Position numbers and translations under genes: made by a program. This document shows, piece after piece, positions 7,878 to 15,644 of a DNA stretch of 64,000 nucleotides (the first letter of the stretch is position 1; every line of letters begins with the position of its first letter). The stretch covers positions 124,001 through 188,000 of the forward strand of contig NZ_LZSV01000034.1 in assembly GCF_001665605.1 (NCBI RefSeq), read 5' to 3'. The notes under the pieces were generated by a model. The model did no database searches and was not told the DNA's origin. It saw only the letters and a program-made list of their open reading frames with translations. Origin of the DNA: Mycobacterium sp. 852014-50255_SCH5639931. Lineage in GTDB: Bacteria; Actinomycetota; Actinomycetes; Mycobacteriales; Mycobacteriaceae.

Positions 7878-8272
7878 CGCCGGCTGACGTCCCGAATGAT
7901 CAGCGACAGCACCCAGCTCACGATGGACAACACGATCGCGGCCCAGATCGCCGTCCACCAGAAATGATCGATCTGCAAACCCCAATGTGTGGTGTGCTCG
8001 GTGATCCGGGCGGTGATCCACAACATCAGCGCGTTGACGACGACATGGAACAGCCCCAGGGTCAGGATGTACAGCGGGATCGACAAGAACTGGACGATCG
8101 GCTTGATGAACGCGTTGACCAGACCGAAGATGACGGCGACGACGAAGATGATGCCGACCCGTTCCAGCTTCGTGTCACCGCCGACGAACGTGATCCCATG
8201 GACGAATTTTGTGACCAGCCATAGCGCGAAACCGGTCAGTGCGGCGCGAAGCAGGAAAGGGCCCATGCCCAA
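7874..8272 (-). CDS. Small membrane protein, phage-holin family 4 type (Rv1903-like)
   Basis: A 132-residue integral membrane protein with four hydrophobic stretches: residues about 8-24, 38-58, 62-85 and 106-126. The pattern GIIFVVAVIFGLVNAFIKPIVQFLSIPLYILTLGLF is typical of the widespread YvlD/holin-4 family. Function is not known; members are often near stress or envelope genes. There is no prophage context here, so lysis is not implied. Confidence 0.85.
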   Translation of the reverse strand: MGMGPFLLRAALTGFALWLVTKFVHGITFVGGDTKLERVGIIFVVAVIFGLVNAFIKPIVQFLSIPLYILTLGLFHVVVNALMLWITARITEHTTHWGLQIDHFWWTAIWAAIVLSIVSWVLSLIIRDVSRR

Positions 8273-8332
8273 GATCCTCTCACCAGGCGTGCGCGAAGGG
8301 CAGCCTGTTGAGTTGAATGCTGATATTCCTCG

Positions 8333-8572
8333 CTAAGCGTCGCCGCGCTGCGACGACAGGTACTTCACCATCTGGCACAGGTTGACGACGGCCGCGCTCA
8401 ATTTGTGGATCGTCGCGTCCCGATCCGCCACACACGACTGCCAATCGGGGAACTCCTGCGGAGCTTTCTGATTGTCGGCGTTGAGGTGCATCTTCTGCTC
8501 GATCTGGTCGCACAGATCGGCGAGGGTCAACTGACCCGGCGCGCTGCTATCGGAGAACCATTTGTCACTCAT
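8333..8572 (-). CDS. Small hypothetical protein, mostly helical
   Basis: A 79-residue acidic-to-neutral protein with no signal peptide or membrane segment. It has three cysteines (near residues 21, 46 and 65) and a heptad-like C-terminal helix (DATIHKLSAAVVNLCQMVKYL). I do not recognise the family. The frame is closed by the amidohydrolase gene upstream on the same strand (79 bp gap), so it may be transcribed with it. Confidence 0.6.
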   Translation of the reverse strand: MSDKWFSDSSAPGQLTLADLCDQIEQKMHLNADNQKAPQEFPDWQSCVADRDATIHKLSAAVVNLCQMVKYLSSQRGDA

Positions 8573-8651
8573 CTGAGATCGTCGCCTTCCAAAAATCCCC
8601 GGCTTTGTCCTGAGGCTATCGGGCCGACCGCCACGAGGATTGCGCGGCCGC

Positions 8652-9719
8652 TTAATTTAAGTTGTAGAAGCGCTGGGCGTTGAGCCCGCCGATCTTTTCG
8701 CGGGCCTCTTCGCTGATATCCGGGCGGGTCCGCAGGTGCTTGGTGCTTTCCGGCCATTCACCGTCCCAGTGGGGGTAGTCGCTGGCGAACATGATGAAGT
8801 CGGCGCCGAGCACGTCGATCACCCCGGGCAGGATCGGTTCCTCCGGCTCGCACGTCACCCAGATGTTGCCGGCGGACAGGTACTCGTGCGGGTCGCGCCG
8901 CCAGCCGCGTTCGACCCAGTCGCCGCGCTTCTCGTAGTGCTCGCGCAGGCGATCCATGAAGAACGGGACCCAGCCCGCGCCCGCTTCGAGGAAGGCGACC
9001 CGCAACCGCGGGTGGCGCTCGAAGACCCCGCCGGAGACCAGTGCCGTCATGGCCGTCATCTGATCGAACGGGAAACTAATGCAGTGCACCTGAATGTAAT
9101 TGGTGAAGCGGTCGACACCGATCTTCGGCAGATGGATGCCCGGGGCGCCGTGAATGCCCAGCGGCATGTCGAGGTCGACCGCGGCGGCGTAAAAGGGGTC
9201 CAGGTCGGGGTGGTCGAGGTTACGCGTCTTGAGCGCCGGCGGAACCAGAGTCGCCACCAGCCCAAGCTCTTTCGCTTCGGTCATGACGTCGATCGCCGCC
9301 TGGCCGTGCTCGATGGGGGTTACCGCGACGCCGCGCAGCCGTCCACCCGACGGGGCGCAATAATCCGCGATCCACTGGTTATAGAGCCGGGAGAATCCCG
9401 CCCCGAACTCGGGATCCTCGAGCGTCGGGGCGCACAGCCCCAGGCTGGGGTACAACACCATGGTGTCGATGTGGTCGCGATCGGCGTCCCCCAGCACGCC
9501 TTCGGTCGACCGGCAGTTGATGTCCGGCGCTTTGCTGATGCCATGCTCGGGCGGACACCCGGCGCCCGGGCCCTGATCCTCCGGATAGTTGCGGCCTTCG
9601 AACGTCAGCCGCAGCCGACCGTCGGTGCTGGGCTTGACATGCTGCGGCCAACGTTTGATCGCTTCGATTGCCAACGAGGGGTTCTCGGCAACGTGTCCGT
9701 CGGCGTCGATGATGCGCAT
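8652..9719 (-). CDS. Amidohydrolase 2 family metal-dependent hydrolase
   Basis: A 355-residue TIM-barrel hydrolase or decarboxylase of the amidohydrolase-related (ACMSD-like) group. MRIIDADGHVAE at the N-terminus supplies the first metal ligands (DxH). GIHGAPG mid-protein supplies another His, and MFASDYPHWDGEWPES near residue 318 contains the conserved catalytic Asp with a following PHW. Members act on cyclic amides or decarboxylate aromatic or keto acids. It diverges from the MFS transporter gene at 9772, so the transporter might import its substrate (inference). Confidence 0.85.
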   Translation of the reverse strand: MRIIDADGHVAENPSLAIEAIKRWPQHVKPSTDGRLRLTFEGRNYPEDQGPGAGCPPEHGISKAPDINCRSTEGVLGDADRDHIDTMVLYPSLGLCAPTLEDPEFGAGFSRLYNQWIADYCAPSGGRLRGVAVTPIEHGQAAIDVMTEAKELGLVATLVPPALKTRNLDHPDLDPFYAAAVDLDMPLGIHGAPGIHLPKIGVDRFTNYIQVHCISFPFDQMTAMTALVSGGVFERHPRLRVAFLEAGAGWVPFFMDRLREHYEKRGDWVERGWRRDPHEYLSAGNIWVTCEPEEPILPGVIDVLGADFIMFASDYPHWDGEWPESTKHLRTRPDISEEAREKIGGLNAQRFYNLN

Positions 9720-9771
9720 GTATTCGCAACTTACTCTCGCGCCATCGCGCCCGGTACTGCACGATGCTGAC

Positions 9772-11034
9772 GTGACAACTCAACGGTTGACCGCCGATCA
9801 GCGAAACTCATTCATCGCGGCGATGTTGGGCTGGACGATGGACGCCTTCGACTACTTCATCGTCGTCCTCGTCTACGCCGACATCGCAAAGACTTTCCAC
9901 CACAGCAAGGCGGAGGTCGCGTTCGTCACCACGGCTACCCTGATCATGCGTCCCGTCGGCGCGCTGCTGTTCGGGCTGTGGGCCGACCGCGTCGGTCGGC
10001 GGCTGCCGCTGATGGTCGACGTGATGTTCTACTCCGTGGTCGGCTTCCTGTGCGCGTTCGCGCCCAACTTCACCGTGCTGGTCATCCTGCGCCTGCTGTA
10101 CGGCATCGGCATGGGCGGCGAGTGGGGTCTTGGGGCCGCGCTCGCCATGGAGAAGGTGCCGGTCGAGCGACGCGGGTTTTTCTCGGGGCTGCTGCAGGAG
10201 GGTTACGCGTTCGGCTACCTGTTGGCGAGCGTCGCCTCGCTGGTGGTGATGAACTGGCTGGGGCTGTCCTGGCGGTGGCTCTTCGCGCTGAGCATCATCC
10301 CGGCGCTGGTCAGCCTGATCATCCGGTACCGGGTGGAGGAGTCCGAGGTCTGGGAGGCCGCACAGGACCAGATGAAGCTGACCAGCACCAGGATCCGCGA
10401 CGTGCTGCGCGACGGGGCGATCATCCGCCGGTTCTTCTATTTGGTGCTGCTGATGACGGCCTTCAACTGGATGAGCCACGGCACTCAGGACGTCTACCCG
10501 ACCTTCCTGACATCGACCGCCAACCACGGCGCCGCACTGTCCAGCGTGACGGTCAAGTGGATCGTCATCGTCTACAACCTCGGCGCCATCATCGGCGGCC
10601 TGTTCTTCGGCACGCTGTCGCAGCGATTCAGCCGCCGCTACACCATCATCTTCTGCGCGCTGTTGGGACTGCCGATCGTTCCGCTGTTCGCCTACTCGCG
10701 CGCCGCCGCGATGCTGTGCCTCGGCTCGTTCCTCATGCAGCTGTTCGTACAGGGCGCGTGGGGTGTGATTCCCGCCCATCTGACCGAGATGTCGCCGGAC
10801 GCCATCCGCGGCCTCTACCCCGGCATCACCTACCAGCTCGGGAACCTGCTGGCCGCGTTCAACCTCCCCATCCAGGAACGGCTGGCCGAGTCGCACGGCT
10901 ATCCCTTTGCCCTAGCGGTGACGATCGTGCCGGTGCTGATAGCGGTGGCATTCCTGACGCTGATCGGCAAGGACGCCACCGGAATTCGTTTCGGCACCGC
11001 CGAAAGCGCCTTCCTGCCAACCGAAGTGACGTGA
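9772..11034 (+). CDS. nanT: MFS transporter, NanT/sialate-type (Rv1902c-like)
   Basis: A 420-residue major facilitator with about 12 membrane segments. GLWADRVGRRLPLM between TM2 and TM3 is the MFS A motif, and RLLYGIGMGGEWGLGAALAMEKVP is the family signature of the sialate/aromatic-acid:proton symporter group. I start at GTG 9772 (MTTQRLTADQ); the frame stays open upstream to 9589, but that stretch is antisense to the amidohydrolase gene. It ends 2 bp before the convergent cinA stop. The substrate is uncertain: NanT names in mycobacteria rest on homology only. Confidence 0.85.
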   Translation: MTTQRLTADQRNSFIAAMLGWTMDAFDYFIVVLVYADIAKTFHHSKAEVAFVTTATLIMRPVGALLFGLWADRVGRRLPLMVDVMFYSVVGFLCAFAPNFTVLVILRLLYGIGMGGEWGLGAALAMEKVPVERRGFFSGLLQEGYAFGYLLASVASLVVMNWLGLSWRWLFALSIIPALVSLIIRYRVEESEVWEAAQDQMKLTSTRIRDVLRDGAIIRRFFYLVLLMTAFNWMSHGTQDVYPTFLTSTANHGAALSSVTVKWIVIVYNLGAIIGGLFFGTLSQRFSRRYTIIFCALLGLPIVPLFAYSRAAAMLCLGSFLMQLFVQGAWGVIPAHLTEMSPDAIRGLYPGITYQLGNLLAAFNLPIQERLAESHGYPFALAVTIVPVLIAVAFLTLIGKDATGIRFGTAESAFLPTEVT

Positions 11035-11035
11035 G

Positions 11036-12310
11036 TCAGTCCGACTGATTCAGCAGGCGCAGCAGCAGGTGCATCGCCACCGTTGTCGAGCGCTCCCGGA
11101 TGTCCGAGCGGTTGCCGGGCAGCCGCAACCTGCGGGTGTCCCGGCGACCGTTTGAAAGCTCCACCGTGAAACAGACCGTCCCGACCGGTTTTTCGGGAGA
11201 GCCGCCGCCAGGGCCGGCGATTCCGGTGATCGCGACGGCGGTGTCGGCGCCGAAACGGCGTAGCGCCCCGGCCGCCATCGCTTCGGCCACCGGCTCGGAC
11301 ACCGCGCCGTGGGCCTCGATCAGCGCCGGATCGACGCCCAGCAGTTCCGCTTTCGCATCGTTCGAATAGGCCACCACCCCGCCGGCCACATACTCCGACG
11401 ATCCGGGCCGGTCGGTCAGTCGCGCCGCCACCAGGCCCGCGGTGCAGGATTCAGCCGTCGCGATCCGACGACCGGCCAGCGCTTGGCCGACCAGATCGTC
11501 CACGGTCGAACCATCTTCGGAGAACAGCTGCTGTGCGTGGCGGTCACGCACCAGTTGGATCAGCTTCGCGTAACTGGCGGCCGCGTCCGGCTCGTAACGC
11601 GTGACCATCTCGACCTCGCCCCGCCGCAAGCAGGTGGTGATCTCGAGCGACTCAAAGCCCGGCACCGACGCCTGAGCTTCGCGCAGCGTCTCGGCCAGAC
11701 CCGACTCGGGCAATCCGAACATTCGCACGGTCTCCTGCCGATAGAGCGTTCGGCCGGCGATCGCCTGCTGGGCCGTGGGCGTCTCGATGGCCCGGTGCCA
11801 CATCGGCTGCAGCTCGCGCGGCGGCCCCGGAAGCACGATGACCGTCGGCTTGCCGGGCACGACCACGCCGGGCGCGGTGCCGACCGGGTCGAGCACCTGC
11901 GATCCGGCGGGAATCATCGCCTGCTTGCGATTGGCGGCGCGCACCGCCTCGAAGTCCACGCCCTCGAAGCGCGCCATCAGCTTCTTGAGGATGTTCGCGA
12001 TCTTGTTCTCGGTCTCGTCGTCCAACACCAGCTCGCGGTCGCAGAACCGGGCCACCACCTCCACGGTCATGTCGTCGGCCGTGGGACCAAGGCCACCGCT
12101 GGTGACGATCAGGTCCATGCCCTGGTCCGCCATGAAGCGCAACTGCGCCTCGATGTCTTCCGGGCGGTCGCCACAGATCGTGATGTGCGCCAGCTCGACG
12201 CCCAGCTCCAAGAGGCGGTCGGCGATCCAGGGTCCGTTCGCGTCCTGGACGCGCCCGGTGAGGACTTCGGTTCCGGTGACGACGATTCCTGCGCGTGCAC
12301 TCACCGCCAT
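11036..12310 (-). CDS. cinA: CinA-like protein (nucleotide-processing/competence-damage family)
   Basis: A 424-residue two-domain protein. The N-terminal MoaB/MogA-like (COG1058) domain spans about 1-170, with TGTEVLTGRVQDANGPW and VTSGGLGPTADDMT. The C-terminal CinA/PncC domain (about 255-424) carries TAESCTAGLVAARLT and AITGIAGPGGGSPEKPVGTV. In other bacteria the domains hydrolyse ADP-ribose or deamidate NMN; the split of activities here is inferred. I choose the ATG at 12310 (MAVSARAGIV); the frame runs on to 12547, but those residues lie antisense to the macro-domain gene. A divergent start at 12345 leaves only 34 bp between the two genes. Confidence 0.92.
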   Translation of the reverse strand: MAVSARAGIVVTGTEVLTGRVQDANGPWIADRLLELGVELAHITICGDRPEDIEAQLRFMADQGMDLIVTSGGLGPTADDMTVEVVARFCDRELVLDDETENKIANILKKLMARFEGVDFEAVRAANRKQAMIPAGSQVLDPVGTAPGVVVPGKPTVIVLPGPPRELQPMWHRAIETPTAQQAIAGRTLYRQETVRMFGLPESGLAETLREAQASVPGFESLEITTCLRRGEVEMVTRYEPDAAASYAKLIQLVRDRHAQQLFSEDGSTVDDLVGQALAGRRIATAESCTAGLVAARLTDRPGSSEYVAGGVVAYSNDAKAELLGVDPALIEAHGAVSEPVAEAMAAGALRRFGADTAVAITGIAGPGGGSPEKPVGTVCFTVELSNGRRDTRRLRLPGNRSDIRERSTTVAMHLLLRLLNQSD

Positions 12311-12344
12311 GAGCCTACTGGCCGGGCTGAGAGACAATGAGCCG

Positions 12345-12839
12345 ATGACCGAGCTCGAGGTCTTGCAGGCCGACGTCACCAAGCTCGAACTCGACGCGAT
12401 CGCCAACGCGGCCAACACGCAACTGCGGCGCGGTGGTGGTGTCGCCGCGGCCATTGCCCGCGCCGGCGGCCCGAACCTGCAGCGGGAATCGACCGAGAAG
12501 GCGCCCATCGGGCTCGGGGATGCCGTCGAGACGACGGCCGGCGACATGCCGGCGCGCTACGTGATCCACGCCGCGACCATGGAGCTCGGCGGCCCCACCT
12601 CGGCGGAGATCATCGCGCGGGCCACCGCTTCCACGCTGCGGAAGGCCGATGAGCTCGGCTGTCGCACCCTCGGCCTGGTGGCCTTCGGTACCGGCGTCGG
12701 CGGCTTCCCGCTGGATGAGGCGGCGAGGCTGATGGTCGACGCCGTCCGGCGACACGAGGCGAAGTCGTTGGAGAAGGTGGTGTTCGCCGTGCACGGCGAC
12801 GCGGCCGGGCGCGCGTTCCGGGACGCCGTTGCCGGCTAA
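12345..12839 (+). CDS. Macro-domain protein (ADP-ribose binding or hydrolysis), LppD-like
   Basis: A 164-residue single macro domain. The opening ADVTKLELDAIANAANTQLR is the adenine/ribose-binding signature, GGGVAAAIARAGG is the phosphate loop, and GTGVGGFPLDEAA near residue 110 is the second ribose loop. These proteins bind or remove ADP-ribose from proteins or nucleic acids. I recall H37Rv Rv1899c (lppD) as a longer gene with a predicted lipoprotein leader. No leader is visible here: the open frame upstream (from 11775) is antisense to cinA. Divergence from cinA, whose N-terminal domain family can hydrolyse ADP-ribose, suggests shared ADP-ribose metabolism. Confidence 0.88.
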   Translation: MTELEVLQADVTKLELDAIANAANTQLRRGGGVAAAIARAGGPNLQRESTEKAPIGLGDAVETTAGDMPARYVIHAATMELGGPTSAEIIARATASTLRKADELGCRTLGLVAFGTGVGGFPLDEAARLMVDAVRRHEAKSLEKVVFAVHGDAAGRAFRDAVAG

Positions 12840-13141
12840 TCCTCTTCGAGGTAACGCTCGACGGAGGCAACCTTCTGCGTCATCGCGTCGCTGACACCGG
12901 CCCGCCAGTCCGCCTTGATCACCGTGCTGACCCGGGGCGCGCGAGCGGCCACCGCCTCGACGGCTCGCTGTACGACCGCCATGACTTCTTCCCAGCTTTC
13001 ACCCTCGATCACGGTGAACATCGAATCCGTCTTATTCGGCAGGCCGGAATCGCGCACCACCCGAACGGCTTCGGCGACGATCTCGCCGACACCCTCGCCC
13101 ACACCCATGGGCGTGACGGAGAACGCGACAAGCACAGACAC
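12836..13141 (-). CDS. Thiamine-binding/MTH1187-YkoF fold protein (Rv1898-like)
   Basis: A 101-residue protein of the MTH1187/YkoF family (ferredoxin-like fold, usually a tetramer, often binding thiamine-like ligands). MSVLVAFSVTPMGVGEGVGE forms the first strand and loop, and SMFTVIEGESWEEVM near residue 40 the core. The start is GTG. It converges on the macro-domain gene with a 4-bp overlap of stop codons. The role in mycobacteria is not established. Confidence 0.85.
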   Translation of the reverse strand: MSVLVAFSVTPMGVGEGVGEIVAEAVRVVRDSGLPNKTDSMFTVIEGESWEEVMAVVQRAVEAVAARAPRVSTVIKADWRAGVSDAMTQKVASVERYLEED

Positions 13142-13192
13142 TCAACGAGCCTACCCAACCTTTCGGGTGTTGGCCTGGCAGCATCAAGGCCC

Positions 13193-13624
13193 ATGCGGGT
13201 TTTGGTGCAACGGGTCGCGTCTGCGACGGTGTCGGTCGGCGGTGAAGTGGTGGGCGCCATCCGGCCCGCCGGTCAGGGCCTGCTGGCCTTCGTCGGTGTC
13301 ACCCACAGCGACGATCCCGACAAGGCGCGACGGCTCGCCGAAAAGCTCTGGTATCTACGCATTCTCACCGACGAACGGTCAGCCGCCGACGTCAACGCGC
13401 CGATCTTGGTCGTCAGCCAGTTCACCCTGTATGCCGACACCGCCAAGGGCCGACGACCGTCCTGGAATGCGGCCGCCCCGGGTGCGGTCGCCGAGCCCTT
13501 GGTGGCGGCGTTCGCCGACGCGTTGCAACGGCTGGGCGCCGAGGTCCACAGCGGGGTGTTCGGCGCGAACATGCAGGTCGAATTGGTCAATGACGGCCCG
13601 GTCACCGTGCTACTGGAGCTCTGA
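13193..13624 (+). CDS. dtd: D-aminoacyl-tRNA deacylase
   Basis: A 143-residue protein of the usual Dtd length. It frees tRNA from wrongly attached D-amino acids (and Gly-tRNA-Ala), acting in the cytoplasm as a homodimer. The catalytic SQFTLYAD motif is at about residues 78-85. The NDGPVTV motif at the C-terminus supplies the cis Gly-Pro of the cross-subunit Gly-cisPro chirality selector. Its presence three genes from the D-amino-acid oxidase gene region is notable but probably chance. Confidence 0.95.
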   Translation: MRVLVQRVASATVSVGGEVVGAIRPAGQGLLAFVGVTHSDDPDKARRLAEKLWYLRILTDERSAADVNAPILVVSQFTLYADTAKGRRPSWNAAAPGAVAEPLVAAFADALQRLGAEVHSGVFGANMQVELVNDGPVTVLLEL

Positions 13625-13691
13625 CCCGCGATTGCAGGTACGTTGGGGCAGGCCGATTTTTCGTGACCGATCGTTAACGGGAGGGGCGACC

Positions 13692-14603
13692 ATGAGTGCG
13701 ACGCCCGAGTTTGGCTCGCTCCGTTCCGACGATGACCATTGGGACATCGTCAGCAGCGTCGGCTACACCGCCTTGCTGGTGGCTGGATGGCGTGCGCTGC
13801 ATGCCGTGAGCCCGCAGCCGTTGGTCCGCGACGACTATGCCAAGGTCTTCATCGACGCCTCGAGGGACCCGTATTTGGCGGGGATGCTCGCCAACCCGGG
13901 GACCGCCGAAGACGAGATGGCCTTCCCCCGTCTCTACGGCGTACAGACCCGCTTCTTCGACGACTTCTTCGTCGCCGCCGGCGCCGCCGGCATACGTCAG
14001 GCGGTGATCGTGGCCGCCGGCCTTGACTCCCGCGCATATCGACTCGAATGGACAGAGGGCACAAGGGTTTTCGAGGTCGACTTACCGAAGGTGTTGGAGT
14101 TCAAGGCGCACGTGCTCGCCCAGCACGGCGCCAAACCCAAGGCCCCCAGGGTAGAGGTTCCCGCCGATCTGCGCACCGACTGGTCGAGGGTTCTGGAGGC
14201 CGCAGGCTTCGACGTGGAACGCCCCAGCGCCTGGTCGGTGGAGGGAGTTCTGCCGTACCTGACTGACGAGGCCCAGAACACGCTCTTCACCCGGATCAGC
14301 GGACTCAGTGCGCCTGGCAGCCGGATTGCCATCGGCGCGTTGGGATCCCGTTTGGACCACGACCAGCTTGAGGCCTTGGAGACGGCGCACCCCGGCGTCA
14401 ACATGTCCGGCGACGTCGATTTCTCCGCGCTGACCTACGAGCCGCAGACCGACCCCGCGGAACGGCTGGCGGCGCACGGGTGGGCGGTCGACCCCGTCCG
14501 CAACACGCTCGACCTGCAGGCCGGTTACGGGATGACCCCGGCCGACGTCGACGTCAAAATCGACAGTTTCATGCGGTCCCAATACATCACGGCAACGCGG
14601 TAG
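13692..14603 (+). CDS. Class I SAM-dependent methyltransferase (mycobacterial TIGR00027 family, Rv1896c-like)
   Basis: A 303-residue putative O-methyltransferase of the large mycobacterial paralogous family. RQAVIVAAGLDSRAYRL near residue 103 is the family form of the SAM-binding motif I (AAGLDxRAxR). VFEVDLPKVLEFK follows as motif post-I, and WSVEGVLPYL near 180 as motif IV. The start is the ATG at 13692; the longer open frame upstream overlaps dtd. The methyl acceptor is unknown; relatives act on small carboxylates or leucine carboxyl groups, or have no known substrate. It converges on the zinc alcohol dehydrogenase gene with a 5-bp gap. Confidence 0.9.
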   Translation: MSATPEFGSLRSDDDHWDIVSSVGYTALLVAGWRALHAVSPQPLVRDDYAKVFIDASRDPYLAGMLANPGTAEDEMAFPRLYGVQTRFFDDFFVAAGAAGIRQAVIVAAGLDSRAYRLEWTEGTRVFEVDLPKVLEFKAHVLAQHGAKPKAPRVEVPADLRTDWSRVLEAAGFDVERPSAWSVEGVLPYLTDEAQNTLFTRISGLSAPGSRIAIGALGSRLDHDQLEALETAHPGVNMSGDVDFSALTYEPQTDPAERLAAHGWAVDPVRNTLDLQAGYGMTPADVDVKIDSFMRSQYITATR

Positions 14604-14608
14604 AAGGC

Positions 14609-15634
14609 CTAGGGCGTCAACAGGATTTTCACGTCGTCGCCCGACCGCGACGCCGCGGTCGCGTAGCCCTTGGACGCTTCGTCCAACGGCAGCGTGGTGG
14701 TGAAGATGCCGTCGACGTCGAGGCGCCCGGACTGCAGCAGCGGGATCAATTCCGGCCAGGTGCGCTGCACCGGCGCCGTCGTCATCCGCAGCGTGATGCT
14801 GCGGATCAGGCAACCCAGGGCGTTGAGCGGGAACGGATTCATGTCGTGCACACCGACAACCGACACCGTGCCGCCTGGCCGCACCGCATTGAGTGCATCC
14901 GTCAGCGACGCGTCAGTGGCGACGGCATCGATCACCGCGTCGGCGCCGCGGCCCCCGGTGGCGGCGAGGATGGCCCCGACCGCCGGCGCCTTGAGGGGCG
15001 TTGCGCCCCACTGGGCGGCGCGGTCCAACCGTCCCTGCACCTGATCGACCGCGAAAACCGTTGCGGCTCCTTGGAACAGTGCGCTGCGCAGCGAGCACAG
15101 CCCCACGGCGCCCAGGCCGATGACCGCCACGGTGCCACCGAACGGAATATCGGCGCGTTGCGCCGCCGCCCAGCCCGTGGCGAGGTTGTCGGTGAGGAGC
15201 AGCGCCTGTTCGGTGCTGATGCCTTCCGGCACCTTGAGCAGCTGGAAGTCGGCCGCGGGCACGGCCAGCAGGTCGGCCTGCGCTCCCCCGAGCAAACCTC
15301 CGCCGAAGATCTGAAAGCCCCTGTGGCACATGACGGGATCGCGGGTGGCGCAGCCGGCGCAGGCGCCGCACCCGGTCACCGAGGACACCATGACGAGGTC
15401 GCCCACCTTGACGGTGCGTACCTCCGGCCCCGCCTCGACGACGGTGCCGATCGCCTCGTGGCCCAGCGCAATTGGGTCGGGCATCGGGAAATCGGCCTCG
15501 TAGAAGTGCAGATCGGATCCGCAGATGCCGGCGGCGGCGACCTCGACGATAGCCCCGTCGGGTCCGGGAAGGGTGGGATCGGGCCGGGTGTCGACCCGGA
15601 TGCTGTGGGGCCCGTCGACGACTACCGTACGCAT
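14609..15634 (-). CDS. Zinc-dependent alcohol dehydrogenase (medium-chain, Rv1895-like)
   Basis: A 341-residue MDR-superfamily dehydrogenase using NAD(P). GICGSDLHFYE (catalytic zinc Cys) and GHEAIGTVVE (zinc His/Glu) are near residues 37 and 62. Structural-zinc cysteines are seen in GCGACAGCATRDPVMC. VAVIGLGAVGLCSL is the Rossmann motif. The ATG at 15632-15634 gives the normal length; the frame is open further upstream but overlaps the monooxygenase gene. It is 10 bp downstream of the flavin monooxygenase gene, so the pair probably forms an operon that hydroxylates or oxygenates a substrate and then oxidises or reduces the product. Confidence 0.92.
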   Translation of the reverse strand: MRTVVVDGPHSIRVDTRPDPTLPGPDGAIVEVAAAGICGSDLHFYEADFPMPDPIALGHEAIGTVVEAGPEVRTVKVGDLVMVSSVTGCGACAGCATRDPVMCHRGFQIFGGGLLGGAQADLLAVPAADFQLLKVPEGISTEQALLLTDNLATGWAAAQRADIPFGGTVAVIGLGAVGLCSLRSALFQGAATVFAVDQVQGRLDRAAQWGATPLKAPAVGAILAATGGRGADAVIDAVATDASLTDALNAVRPGGTVSVVGVHDMNPFPLNALGCLIRSITLRMTTAPVQRTWPELIPLLQSGRLDVDGIFTTTLPLDEASKGYATAASRSGDDVKILLTP

Positions 15635-15644
15635 AGTGGCGTGC

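Noticed and set aside
7874..8272. Prophage holin
   Set aside because: The protein belongs to a broad membrane family that is named holin-like. No phage genes, attachment sites or endolysin are nearby.
11030..11055. Hairpin terminator between nanT and cinA
   Set aside because: The AGTCAGT/ACTGATT symmetry is short and imperfect, and it lies across the stop codons of two convergent genes, so chance is likely.
11775..12344. N-terminal extension of the macro-domain gene (possible lipoprotein leader)
   Set aside because: The extension is antisense to cinA, has no lipobox or signal peptide, and the ATG at 12345 starts exactly at the macro domain.
12311..12547. N-terminal extension of cinA
   Set aside because: The CinA domain begins at MAVSARAGIVVTG; the extra residues are antisense to the macro-domain gene and are low-complexity.
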